Shown piece by piece: positions 1 through 8,712 of a DNA stretch of 64,000 nt. Origin of the DNA: Pseudalkalibacillus decolorationis. GTDB lineage: Bacteria; Bacillota; Bacilli; Bacillales; Fictibacillaceae. Where the stretch lies: NCBI RefSeq assembly GCF_024609785.1, contig NZ_JANHJQ010000008.1, positions 55,723-119,722 of the forward strand, given 5' to 3'. Position 1 is the first letter of the stretch. Every line of letters begins with the position of its first letter. The position numbers and the translations under genes were made by a program. The notes beneath the pieces were generated by a model. That model saw only the letters and a program-made list of their open reading frames with translations. It searched no databases and was not told where the DNA came from.

Positions 1-600
1 TCATAATCCAGGTAGCCACGGTCAAAGACGTACATGCATTCTTTATCGTCTACCATGACTTCAAGCTGACTGCGATCATGTTCTTTCGCATTGGTAAGGA
101 CAGCTTTTTCAGGATACGATACGCCTTTTTCCGCGAACACAAGGCGTAAATGTAACTTCACGCCAGCCTTGGTTTTACGGAATTTAGCCCATTTGTGATT
201 CGTTAAATTAAGTGGTAATGTACTCGAATCAATGATCTTTAAAGGCATGGTGATTTTTGCATGGTTCGTTTTCCTCTGAATTTGAACGACTAAATCTAGA
301 TATAACCGTTGAAAGATCTCTGGATTGATCGTATTGAGTCGTCGTGACAGCTGTGAAACACGAATTGAATCTAGGTTCGTACCGATTTGTAGCTGGTCAT
401 CGAAAAGACAATCGCTCAACGCGTGTAGACTTTCCGTTTCGTGCAGCTGTGCAAAAAGCAGTAACTTTAAAAATGAATCCGTCGTAAGTTTTTTCGTATA
501 ATGATCTAATTTCATCGTTTTCACGTTCTCTTCAAATAATTGAAGATTTATCGGTGAAAACCATTGTCCAAATGAAGTTTTTGGTGTAATCTTGTCCATG
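1..600 (-). mobile_element. IS4-family transposase, N-terminal 199 residues, cut by the window edge
   Basis: An open frame starts at the ATG complementary to 598-600 and runs leftwards off the window without a stop. The translation shows a DDE-transposase core: the first catalytic Asp is about residue 124 in the context IDSSTLPLN, followed by KWAKFRKTKAGVKLHLRLVF-type basic beta-strand text, and the second Asp is about residue 193 in VFDRGYLDY, as in IS4-family enzymes. The third acidic residue would lie outside the window. The first 110 residues form the helical N-terminal region. An AT-rich leader of about 120 bp separates the start codon from the element end, which appears to lie inside the neighbouring DUF1206 gene. 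Family call is firm; the exact IS name is not recognised. Confidence 0.85.
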
Positions 601-740
601 AGATTGGTCCTTTTTAGTGGATTTGGACGGGTTAGCACCTGACTTTTCCATTATAAAGGACTTTTTCTTTGCACAAAATTAAATTATTGAAGATTTTGAG
701 TATTTTTATAATTAAGTTTTGTTTAATGCAACACTAGTGA
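601..740. mobile_element. IS4 element end and insertion junction (approximate)
   Basis: This AT-rich stretch lies between the transposase start and the point where DUF1206 homology stops. The DUF1206 frame loses family similarity at the codons covering about 733-740 and then reads GSLVLH and a stop, which fits entry into the terminal sequence of the element. The outer terminal repeat cannot be confirmed because the other end of the element is outside the window. Confidence 0.5.
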
Positions 741-1283
741 TCCGTTATAAATTTGATAACAACCAAATCCGATGATAATTATACCCACGATCCCTATAAT
801 CCATTGACCGAATGGTTGAGCTAAAAGCTTTGCAGTCCACGTTTGTTTAGATCCACCCGTGCTCCCAGCATGCAACGCAATCTTTGCTGCTTTTAACGCA
901 ATGAATGTATAGATAGTTGCAGCTATTAAATAGGCGAGACGGGTGAATAGCCCTTTAAAGTCAGTGCCTTTGTTCTCCGGGTCTAGGAAAACTTGAATGG
1001 CTTGCCACATAACGTAACCGATTAACCCTACAGCAACCGCCCACAATAAAACCTCGCCAAATGGCTTTGCTGCAACAGATGCAAAGGCTCCACTTGTATC
1101 CGTCGTCTTACCTCCTACTCCTGCAGCTGCCATCATTGCTAAAATTCCAATTAATATATAAACCATTCCCATAGACATATATCCAAACCGTGCAAATCCC
1201 CTAATCCAAGGCTTTACATCATTACTCGCTTGCTCTGCTTTCCGCTTTGTTTTGATTTTTGTGGTGTCGTCAATAACATCCAT
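723..1283 (-). pseudogene. DUF1206 membrane protein, 3' truncated by IS insertion
   Basis: The sequence has two of the usual three DUF1206 repeats, each a pair of membrane helices: one starting WIRGFARFGY and one starting FKGLFTRLAY, with the conserved QPFGQWIIGI-type turn after repeat 2. Family members in Bacillaceae run to about 260-280 residues with a third repeat. Here the frame stops just after CYQIYNG with five extra residues that come from the adjacent IS4 end. The start is placed at the ATG complementary to 1281-1283, which has an AAAGGGGA ribosome site about nine bases upstream; a longer frame to 1376 lacks one. The function of DUF1206 is unknown. The shortened protein could still insert in the membrane, so loss of function is inferred. 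Confidence 0.7.
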
Positions 1284-1430
1284 GCCCCCGTTCCCCTTTC
1301 CATCCCACGAAAAAAGTGAGTGATAGAAAGATACCCCTAAATCACGACCAAACACTGAGGCAAGGAACTGGTTCATTTGAATTAACAGGGCTATTTTTGT
1401 TGGTTACACTATTAACCTTCAGTGGAACAA

Positions 1431-3233
1431 TTAGACGAGGCTGAATTGTGCCAAGGCATTCGTTACTTTGCCGAATTCGGAAGCGTGTGGCCGATCGTCT
1501 CCTTCTGCATAACCATAATCGACCATGCGATTACGGTTTAAGCACAGTTTCGTCAACTCTGGCTTGAAGAAATCAAACAGCTCATATCGTTCCTTTAGTT
1601 CAGGGAAACGTGACTGGTAATTCTGGATCGACTCAGCCAGCATCCTCCAAAACTCAGTTTCGCCCAATAATTCCTTGGAATCCAATATGCTTGATAAGTA
1701 ACGGAGGTGACAAATGAATAATCCTGTGAAAATGAATTGTGTTAATCCTTCTGGTGGTTCGCTGCGTAATACCGCCTTCAACTCATCGCTCAATCCGGAA
1801 AGCTCTTGAAAAGACTGGTCACTAATGTTCACATCATCTACAAAGTCTTTCACTGCCAATCGGTGTGGGTGATGGCCTTTCAGTACAAGAATCGTATTTT
1901 GTCCGTGCGGTGAAAAGACCGTCCCATACTGATACATAAAATGAAGCAATGGATTCATCACAACCTCGAAAAATTGCGCCATCCATTTTTCCGCTGTCAA
2001 TCCTGACTCCTCAATCAAGCTTTCAACAAAAGGCTTCCCGTTTTTATCTACATGAAGCAATGCTGCGAGCGTAATCGCCTGCTCGCCATCTTCAAGATAG
2101 GTGTATATGCTTTCGCGCCAAATAACACCAAGCATTTCCAAGTATTGATACGGGGCATGATTCAAAGCCTCATAATACTTATGCCCATAGTCAATACTCG
2201 CAATTTCACCCGGTAAGATCACTCGACATTCCTCTTTTAAAAATGAATCCTGTGCATGAATGCCTTTAATAAATTCTGTGATTTGGGGTGCAATCTGTGT
2301 TCGTTCAGACGGAAGTCCACGATAAACTAGTGTATTGAGGATGCTCATCGGAAGTTTGACATGGTGCTTGTTATGATCACTTTGATTCACAAATGTACGA
2401 ATCGATTGTTGTGGCAAATAAGAGTCATCACCATCTCCAAGGGCAACGATGTTCCCAATGGCTAGGTCTTCAGCAAAGTTTTGGATGATAACATTTTTCC
2501 ACTGCCATTCATGAATCGGCATAAAAAAGTAATCTGTCCGATTCAATCCTTTTTCAGTTAAAACCTGTTCAAAACGCTGACGTGTTACTGCATCCAGCTC
2601 TCCTTCAAGCAATTCCTCCACTGCTTTCCCTTCGACAGCCTGGAACGATGCTCGACTATTGTGAACTGCAATCCACGATAACTTCACATCCCGCTGATTT
2701 TCAGGAGCATAATCGAGATAGTCGTCATAACCGAAACCAATTCTGCCTTTGTTGTAAGTGATCCATGGGTGTCCCGTCATCTCACCCTCAATGAAACGAT
2801 AATCCTCGTGAATCAGCTCATCTGAAGTCTTCGAATCTTTTGTTAAGATATGAGCATCTGCAAGCAAGGTATGGTTCAATTCTTTTGTTAAATGAGCCGT
2901 TGTCTCGGAAGTCATTCCGATCAACGGTTTCAGATCAAGAAGCAACTCAATCGCACTCGTTACGGCGACCCACTCTTTATCTTTTAAAACTTGAATGGAA
3001 TCAGGCTGGACGTCAAAGCTGTCAAAAAGCCTTGGGATAGCACTGAATCGATATCTCTTCATGCTAGAAATAGTGAGTTCATAGGTTGATTGTTTCCCGA
3101 TCGTTTCAACTATTTCCGGGTGAATCATATCCTCATACATATATTCTGAAAGCATCTTTCCTACTAATCTTTTGTTTACCAACTGCCATTTTTCTTTTTC
3201 TAACACTGCATTAATCTCATTCTTAAAACGCAT
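1431..3233 (-). CDS. IucC/RhbF-like NIS siderophore synthetase (last operon gene)
   Basis: A 600-residue IucA/IucC-family synthetase, normal in length. These enzymes adenylate a citrate carboxylate with ATP and condense it with a hydroxylated polyamine. The GHPWITYNKGRIGFGYDDY segment (about residues 150-170) is the nucleotide/citrate-binding signature of the AlcC/RhbF type, and the C-terminal third carries a ferric-reductase-like FhuF/IucC extension with FSPHGQNTILVLKG. By position and type it should do the second condensation on citryl-monohydroxamate. It is the sixth and last gene of the siderophore operon and is separated from the hydroxylase gene by a 228-bp gap holding a 21-bp tandem repeat, so its expression may be partly uncoupled. 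The ribosome site is weak (AGGG seven bases before ATG). Confidence 0.9.
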   Translation of the reverse strand: MRFKNEINAVLEKEKWQLVNKRLVGKMLSEYMYEDMIHPEIVETIGKQSTYELTISSMKRYRFSAIPRLFDSFDVQPDSIQVLKDKEWVAVTSAIELLLDLKPLIGMTSETTAHLTKELNHTLLADAHILTKDSKTSDELIHEDYRFIEGEMTGHPWITYNKGRIGFGYDDYLDYAPENQRDVKLSWIAVHNSRASFQAVEGKAVEELLEGELDAVTRQRFEQVLTEKGLNRTDYFFMPIHEWQWKNVIIQNFAEDLAIGNIVALGDGDDSYLPQQSIRTFVNQSDHNKHHVKLPMSILNTLVYRGLPSERTQIAPQITEFIKGIHAQDSFLKEECRVILPGEIASIDYGHKYYEALNHAPYQYLEMLGVIWRESIYTYLEDGEQAITLAALLHVDKNGKPFVESLIEESGLTAEKWMAQFFEVVMNPLLHFMYQYGTVFSPHGQNTILVLKGHHPHRLAVKDFVDDVNISDQSFQELSGLSDELKAVLRSEPPEGLTQFIFTGLFICHLRYLSSILDSKELLGETEFWRMLAESIQNYQSRFPELKERYELFDFFKPELTKLCLNRNRMVDYGYAEGDDRPHASEFGKVTNALAQFSLV

Positions 3234-3331
3234 AGTAACCCTACTTTCTACTCTAAAATTGGTGTGCCACCTGATGGTTTTGTATCCAAAACCTCGATTA
3301 AATTAACTATATTGTGCGGTTGAGACTAGAT

Positions 3332-3478
3332 GTCCGGCGCTTGGACCTGTTTGTCCGGCGCTTGAAGCTGTTTGTTCGGCGCTTAGGACTGTTTGTCCGG
3401 CTCTCGGACCCCAATCTTCGGCGCCCGAGCCTCTATCTTCGGCGCTCGAGCCTCTTATTCTTATACCCGAGCCAACTC
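3332..3478. repeat. 21-bp tandem repeat array, seven units
   Basis: Units begin at 3332, 3353, 3374, 3395, 3416, 3437 and 3458, exactly 21 bp apart. The best conserved core is GTCCGGCGCTTG followed by a variable purine/pyrimidine stretch and TGTTT. The last units drift to CTTCGGCGCTCGAG. Because 21 is a multiple of three, one frame reads as a seven-residue repeat, but no ribosome site or family supports it as protein. The array overlaps the last codons of the hydroxylase gene. The same unit recurs at 40381-40452. Confidence 0.9.
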
Positions 3479-4813
3479 TCTCAAGCCTTTTTTCATACCA
3501 CCGAATGTTTGGAAGACATTTTTTGATCGCACCGGGTAAATTTCACTCCCAGCCAACTGATTGATAATAACTGCGTTTCGGTTCGCACCTAAGCCGAGGT
3601 CAGGCGCTCCTACTCCGTGTGTATGTAACTCCCCATTCTGTACAAAAATCTCATTTCTACTCTCCTGCTTCATTTGTAACCGATAATCCCGAGAAACCTG
3701 ATAACGTCCTTGTACATCCCAATCGATTACATCTTCTAAACCGGCTAAAAACTCTGGAACAGTAGAATTGTAACCCGTACCAAGAATGACGATATCGGAT
3801 GAGTCTGAAACTGTATCCTCGGTCACTGTATGTGTAAAGTCAAGGCCCCAAGCATTCACCTTCTGCTCCATCTTGCTCAGTTCCATCATCGCCTGAAGTC
3901 GAATAGCGGGTTTTTCTCCTCCAATTGAACGTTCATACAATAGGTCATAAATATCAGCAATTGTTTCTGCGCTGATCCCTTTATATAGGAGATCCTGTTG
4001 CTTAATCAGCCCGTCCTTTTTAAACTGCGGCAGCTCGTAAAAGAAATCGGTAAAATCAGGTGAAAAATATTCTAGACCCAGCTTTGAGTATTCCATTGGG
4101 AAAAACCCTTGCGAGCGTGTATACCAGTTCAGTGAATACTCCCGCTCCTCTTGTTCCTTCGCAAGGTCATAAAATACCTCGGCAGCACTTTGACCAGAGC
4201 CGATCACTGTAATTGAATCTGCATTCATACACGTATTTTTACGATTCAAATAGTCGGCTGAATGAAAGACCGTATCTCCTAAATGTGGCTTCATCCACTC
4301 CGGTACGGTAGGAGATGACCCGATCCCAATAGCTAAATCTTTTGTCAAATACGTCTCGAATTCACCTGCATCCTCGTTCCACACCCGAACCTCGTATAAG
4401 CTTGTCCCATTCTGATCAATCATTCTTACGTTTTCCACTGATATTCTAAACCAGCAATACTCAAGTTGGTCAGCGACCCACTGGCAGTAGTGGTTATACT
4501 CTTTTCTCGGTATATGAAACTTTTCCAAAAAATAAAACTGATACATCCGGTCGTGTTCCTGCAAATAGTTCAGGAAGCTGTAACGACTTCGAACATCCGC
4601 CATACTGACTAGGTCCGCAAAAAAAGGCACCTGCAGTGTCGTTCCATCAATCAACATACCTGGATGCCAATTGAACGTATTCTTTCGATCAAAGAATAAA
4701 GCATCCACTTCATCAACCTCATCCAACAATGCAGCCAAACCGAGGTTGAACGGTCCAATTCCGACACCGATCAGATCATAGATGTGATCCGGTTCTTGAT
4801 TTCGTCCTGTCAT
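3461..4813 (-). CDS. L-lysine/diaminopropane N6-monooxygenase-like protein (IucD/RhbE type)
   Basis: A 450-residue class B flavin-dependent N-hydroxylase. The FAD-binding segment is near the N-terminus (GVGIGPFNLGLAALL, residues 16-30), the NADPH-binding Rossmann motif is VIGSGQSAAEVFYDL around residue 205, and the C-terminal GTGY motif (ILGTGYNS) around residue 345 is typical of IucD/RhbE/SidA enzymes. It should hydroxylate the terminal amine of 1,3-diaminopropane made by the two upstream enzymes, giving the hydroxamate nitrogen. Its 5' end overlaps the acetyltransferase gene by 38 bp, so the two are translationally coupled. Its 3' end runs into the 21-bp repeat array. Confidence 0.92.
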   Translation of the reverse strand: MTGRNQEPDHIYDLIGVGIGPFNLGLAALLDEVDEVDALFFDRKNTFNWHPGMLIDGTTLQVPFFADLVSMADVRSRYSFLNYLQEHDRMYQFYFLEKFHIPRKEYNHYCQWVADQLEYCWFRISVENVRMIDQNGTSLYEVRVWNEDAGEFETYLTKDLAIGIGSSPTVPEWMKPHLGDTVFHSADYLNRKNTCMNADSITVIGSGQSAAEVFYDLAKEQEEREYSLNWYTRSQGFFPMEYSKLGLEYFSPDFTDFFYELPQFKKDGLIKQQDLLYKGISAETIADIYDLLYERSIGGEKPAIRLQAMMELSKMEQKVNAWGLDFTHTVTEDTVSDSSDIVILGTGYNSTVPEFLAGLEDVIDWDVQGRYQVSRDYRLQMKQESRNEIFVQNGELHTHGVGAPDLGLGANRNAVIINQLAGSEIYPVRSKNVFQTFGGMKKGLRELARV

Positions 4814-5372
4814 TCTTCCTCATCCTCCCAAACCGTTCTCTGTCACAAAACATGAGTAAACCTGTTTTATCTGGCAGCTTGATCGGTTTAATTGCTTTGA
4901 ATCCGCACTTTTCAAATACGTGTATCATCTTGTCATTTCGTATATCCGGCTCGGCGATTACCTTTTGGGTTTCACTTTCTCGAAATTGAAATTCCACCAT
5001 AGCCTCAAGCACCTGCTGGGAATATCCTTTACCTAGAAAATCTGCTTCCCCAATCAAAAGGTGGATACCCTGGTCTTTCATTTCCGGCTCATAACATTTC
5101 TCAACAACGTCCCCGTTAACCCAATAAGCCTCCCAGTAGCTCATCGGCACCCCGTCCATGTAACCAAGATAAAGCGTTTGGTGTTGATCATCGAGAGCAC
5201 GTTTTAAATGAACTTCAAATTTCGAGAACGGCATATTCAATTGCCAATAAGGAATGACATGTGGCTCGTGCATCCATTTATAAATCAATTCCAAATCTCG
5301 TTCGTAGTCAACCGGTATAAAGGATATCGTTTTCTGGATGATGTCATTGTAGACTTGATATTCACTTTCCAT
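4776..5372 (-). CDS. Siderophore N-acetyltransferase (RhbD/AlcB/IucB type)
   Basis: A 198-residue GNAT-fold acyltransferase of the AlcB (siderophore acetylation) family. The first half has IPVDYERDLELIYKWMHEPHVIPYW, the characteristic start of IucB/RhbD proteins. The acetyl-CoA loop is GIHLLIGEADFLGKGYSQQ, and EKCGFK is the usual GNAT helix 4 segment. It should acetylate N-hydroxy-diaminopropane to complete the hydroxamate arm. It overlaps the hydroxylase gene by 38 bp and the IucA-like gene by 11 bp. Acyl specificity cannot be read from sequence; acetyl is inferred from family and context. Confidence 0.9.
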   Translation of the reverse strand: MESEYQVYNDIIQKTISFIPVDYERDLELIYKWMHEPHVIPYWQLNMPFSKFEVHLKRALDDQHQTLYLGYMDGVPMSYWEAYWVNGDVVEKCYEPEMKDQGIHLLIGEADFLGKGYSQQVLEAMVEFQFRESETQKVIAEPDIRNDKMIHVFEKCGFKAIKPIKLPDKTGLLMFCDRERFGRMRKNDRTKSRTGSHL

Positions 5373-7170
5373 TTACTAGCTCCACTCCTTGTACAAGCGG
5401 ATTAGCGATCTTCGTATAGACAGATTGCGTTTCAAGTGATCCGACTAATTCATCCATATCGTGAAAACGAGTGAGCAGGTTCGCTTTACACGGCAATTCA
5501 GACTCCTCTAGTAAACTTTTCAAAAGACTTGATGAATTCCCGCTTTCCTCTAATTGTTTCTCAAGCCTAACTCGTAAAGATCGTAACAGCTCCCCTTCCC
5601 CTACAAGTCCGCTCACGCCAAATCCATTTACTAACCCAAATAAATGATTGAAAAAGAAATAATAACGCAACCGCTCTTCCGCTACTTCGTCGGCACAAAT
5701 GGTTTGGCTTTTACGATTCAAATCAGGTAATAGTTTCACAAGTTGATCTGCCTTCGATTCACAATAATAGTAGCCTTGGTTATCTCGGTAATAAAAACGT
5801 TCTGGATAACCATCCTCCAATTGAATGACTGAATTTTGCTGGTGGGCTTCGACTGCAATCCCATACTGATGATAGAGCGACAGGATCGGATCAACGACAA
5901 CGTTCATATAGCGTTCGAACCAATCGAGGCTTATGTCTTCCAATGTTCGGTTCTCTTTAACAGCAATCTCTTCGATAATTGCTCGGATTCGCGAATTTCC
6001 TCCAAACGCATGATCCTGGCAGAGACCTGCAATCAGACTTGCTTGCTGACCAGCAACACCTTTAAAAGGATTTTTCCGGATAACGACATCAAACCCTGAC
6101 GTCTCCCCGTCACCAAAGTCAATATTCAAATACGCGGGATCCTCCACGATATTGAAACATGGGAATGATTTTCTTAAGTAATCACCTAGCTCTGTTTCCA
6201 TTAGGCGTGCTACTTCCACCCCACGGTCCAATTCCTTCTGCAAATTCGCACGTAACGAGTTCGTGATTTTCACGGGTACTGAAAACTTCAACATATAATC
6301 GGAATTCTTGTTATACAACGTTCGAAATGAGGAAGTTGCCGTATACTTCGGCCCAATAGTACCCAAATATTCGAGTGTCCCTTTAGCGATAGACTCCTTC
6401 ACTTTGGACCTTTCCATTAGATCTCTTGCTTGTAACGGATGTATTGGAATTAACACTCGATTTTCATATTTACTCATCCATTCATGATCAACGAAGTCAT
6501 CCCGCTGCAGTTCATCCTTCACGATTTCTGAAGCCTGTTGCGAGATACTGGAATCCTCAAGTACTAACGAAGGATCCGCGCTAAAATAATGCAACTGGAA
6601 TTCGCCTTTCAACTCTGGGGAAAAGATCAATTCCTCTATCTCGGTTATTCCCTGCTTGCTTTTCGGTGTTGGATGCAGTAAATGTCCCAGCAGCAACGAT
6701 TGCTCTGCTTCGATAAAATGAAAATCTGTATCGGATAATGATACCGCATCCTCGATTCGCCCCTCTATGTATCGCTTAATGTTCCGACAGCTTAAGATAA
6801 CCCGAAGGATCAATTCGTCCTCTGCTCCAACCATCGATTGTTCAATCATCAACTCTTTCGTAATAAGGGAAACAAGCGTTACATAATCAAGCTCGAGCAG
6901 TTCGTTGTGATCGGTCATTTTGTAGAAAACCGGATCGTTCAACAAGTGCCTTCCAGTCAATGACCAAGTGTGGATAGGTACAATCAGCTCGATATTCTGG
7001 TGGGCCAACGGACAGCTAATGATTTTCTCAATCTCGCTTTCCGCACCACCGATACGGACTCTCAGCTCATCATCCATCTTCTTTTCAAAAAAGTGGCCTG
7101 TTTCACGTAAATAACAGTTAAGAAAGCTTTGTATTGTCGCCTGTTCTGCAATTTGCTTCGAATTAGTCAA
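5362..7170 (-). CDS. IucA/RhbC-like NIS siderophore synthetase (first condensation)
   Basis: About 602 residues, the second IucA/IucC-family synthetase of the operon. The GHLLHPTPKSKQGI signature near residue 175 is the IucA/RhbC form of the ATP-binding motif, different from that in the downstream paralogue, so the two enzymes probably do successive asymmetric condensations on citrate. The reading frame opens at an ATG at 7185, but a GGAGG site starting inside that codon region sits eight bases before a TTG at 7168-7170 that overlaps the decarboxylase stop; the TTG start is preferred. Other residues seen are ATSSFRTLY and NPFKGVAGQQ, typical of the family fold. Confidence 0.9.
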   Translation of the reverse strand: MTNSKQIAEQATIQSFLNCYLRETGHFFEKKMDDELRVRIGGAESEIEKIISCPLAHQNIELIVPIHTWSLTGRHLLNDPVFYKMTDHNELLELDYVTLVSLITKELMIEQSMVGAEDELILRVILSCRNIKRYIEGRIEDAVSLSDTDFHFIEAEQSLLLGHLLHPTPKSKQGITEIEELIFSPELKGEFQLHYFSADPSLVLEDSSISQQASEIVKDELQRDDFVDHEWMSKYENRVLIPIHPLQARDLMERSKVKESIAKGTLEYLGTIGPKYTATSSFRTLYNKNSDYMLKFSVPVKITNSLRANLQKELDRGVEVARLMETELGDYLRKSFPCFNIVEDPAYLNIDFGDGETSGFDVVIRKNPFKGVAGQQASLIAGLCQDHAFGGNSRIRAIIEEIAVKENRTLEDISLDWFERYMNVVVDPILSLYHQYGIAVEAHQQNSVIQLEDGYPERFYYRDNQGYYYCESKADQLVKLLPDLNRKSQTICADEVAEERLRYYFFFNHLFGLVNGFGVSGLVGEGELLRSLRVRLEKQLEESGNSSSLLKSLLEESELPCKANLLTRFHDMDELVGSLETQSVYTKIANPLVQGVELVNGK

Positions 7171-8707
7171 GGTTCTTACCTCCATTTGCGATTAACCTGC
7201 TTCCGTGTTCCTCAATTTTTGTAAGGATTTCGTTAATATCCTTCATCGTTGTTCGTGGGTTTAATAATGTGAATTTTAAAAAGGTCGCCCCATTCACTGC
7301 GGTTTTTGCCATTACCGCCTCTCCATTCTCAAACATTACTTTTTGAATCGCTTTATTCAGATCGTTTAGTTTCGAGTCGTTTAAAAAAGCAGGCTGAAAT
7401 CGAAACACAACTGCATTCAGCTCGGGTTTAGTATTGATAACCGTAAAGGCTTCTCTCTCCTCTATTTCCTTAACGGTATCCTGAGCAAGGCGGAATGTGC
7501 CATCGATCATCGCTGCAAAACGTTCAGTTCCGACGATTCGAAGGGACATAAACAGTTTCAACGCATCAAATCGCCGTGTCGTTTGTGTCGACTTAGATAC
7601 CAAATGGACGATGCCAATCTCTTCATCGGACTCTGGATTCAAATAATCAGCTGTATGATGGATAAACCGAAAATTCCGCTGGTCATTTACAAGAAACGCT
7701 CCGCAACTAATCGGTTGGTAAAAGAGCTTGTGAAAGTCAACAGTTATACTATCCGCTTGTTCAATTCCAGATAATTGGTCCGCATGAGATTTGCTGAGGA
7801 TGAGAGCACCACCATATGCTGCATCAACATGAAACCAGAGCTTATGCAATTTCGCAATGTCAGCCAGTTCTTCTAATGGATCAATGCTTCCGAAATCAGT
7901 CGTCCCACACGTACCAACCAATGCAAATGGTAAAAGCCCAATTTCCTCGATCTGATTCAGCTTTGTCTGCAAATCTTGCATACACATCCGTTGCTGCTCA
8001 TCCGTTTTCACCATAACAACTGAACGCTCCCCAAGGCCAAGCTGTGAGGCTGATTTTTTCACAGTAAAATGAGCACTTTCTGAACAAAGGATTCGTAGCT
8101 TATTTGCCTCACCCGGTAAACCATCCATTTGAATGTTGTGCTGCCAATGCTTCATACAAAATGCATCCCGGGCTAGAAGGAGACCCATATAGTTAGACTG
8201 GGTCCCACCACTTGTGAACGTTCCACCTGACTTAGAAGAAAGCTTGAACTGACGGGTAAGCCAGTTGACCATCTCCTCTTCTAAGTAGGTTGCAGCTGTA
8301 CTTTGATCCCATGAATCCATCGACTGGTTAAATACGGTGAGAATCATTTCCGCTACTAATGCCGGTAACAATGGTGGACAATGAAGATGAGCCACACTTT
8401 TCGGATTAAAGATATTGATATTACTTTTGAGAATTGTCTCTTCTATGTCCCCAAGCAAATTCTCCAACGTATCACCTTGCTCTGTTGCAATCTCTAACTG
8501 TTTAATTTCATGTTCGATTGCCGCAGGAGATTTTCCGATGTATGGTTTCGATTCATCAGACAACACATCTATTAGCTTTTTAGAAACAAGACGGGTTGCA
8601 TGGTCATATGCAGCAATCCCCTCTCCACCATGCAAAAACAGTGAATCAAATGTAAATCGATCAACATTTTCTTTCCTAACATCCATCCGTTTCTCAGTAC
8701 TATTCAT
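7163..8707 (-). CDS. L-2,4-diaminobutyrate decarboxylase (RhbB type)
   Basis: A PLP-dependent group II decarboxylase of about 514 residues. The PLP lysine is in SITVDFHKLFYQP, with the conserved Asp in FHVDAAYGGAL and the substrate-site text TSGGTQSNYMGLLLARD. It should convert L-2,4-diaminobutyrate to 1,3-diaminopropane, the amine backbone of schizokinen and rhizobactin. ATG at 8705-8707 is preferred over the GTG just before it. It follows the aminotransferase gene with only a few bases between them and overlaps the next gene by eight bases. Glutamate and aromatic decarboxylases share the fold, but the adjacent diaminobutyrate aminotransferase fixes the substrate well. Confidence 0.92.
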   Translation of the reverse strand: MNSTEKRMDVRKENVDRFTFDSLFLHGGEGIAAYDHATRLVSKKLIDVLSDESKPYIGKSPAAIEHEIKQLEIATEQGDTLENLLGDIEETILKSNINIFNPKSVAHLHCPPLLPALVAEMILTVFNQSMDSWDQSTAATYLEEEMVNWLTRQFKLSSKSGGTFTSGGTQSNYMGLLLARDAFCMKHWQHNIQMDGLPGEANKLRILCSESAHFTVKKSASQLGLGERSVVMVKTDEQQRMCMQDLQTKLNQIEEIGLLPFALVGTCGTTDFGSIDPLEELADIAKLHKLWFHVDAAYGGALILSKSHADQLSGIEQADSITVDFHKLFYQPISCGAFLVNDQRNFRFIHHTADYLNPESDEEIGIVHLVSKSTQTTRRFDALKLFMSLRIVGTERFAAMIDGTFRLAQDTVKEIEEREAFTVINTKPELNAVVFRFQPAFLNDSKLNDLNKAIQKVMFENGEAVMAKTAVNGATFLKFTLLNPRTTMKDINEILTKIEEHGSRLIANGGKNLD

Positions 8708-8712
8708 CACGT

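Noticed and set aside
3314-3526. 70-residue protein with seven-residue repeats
   Set aside because: It is the 21-bp array read in frame. It has no ribosome site and overlaps the hydroxylase gene on the other strand.
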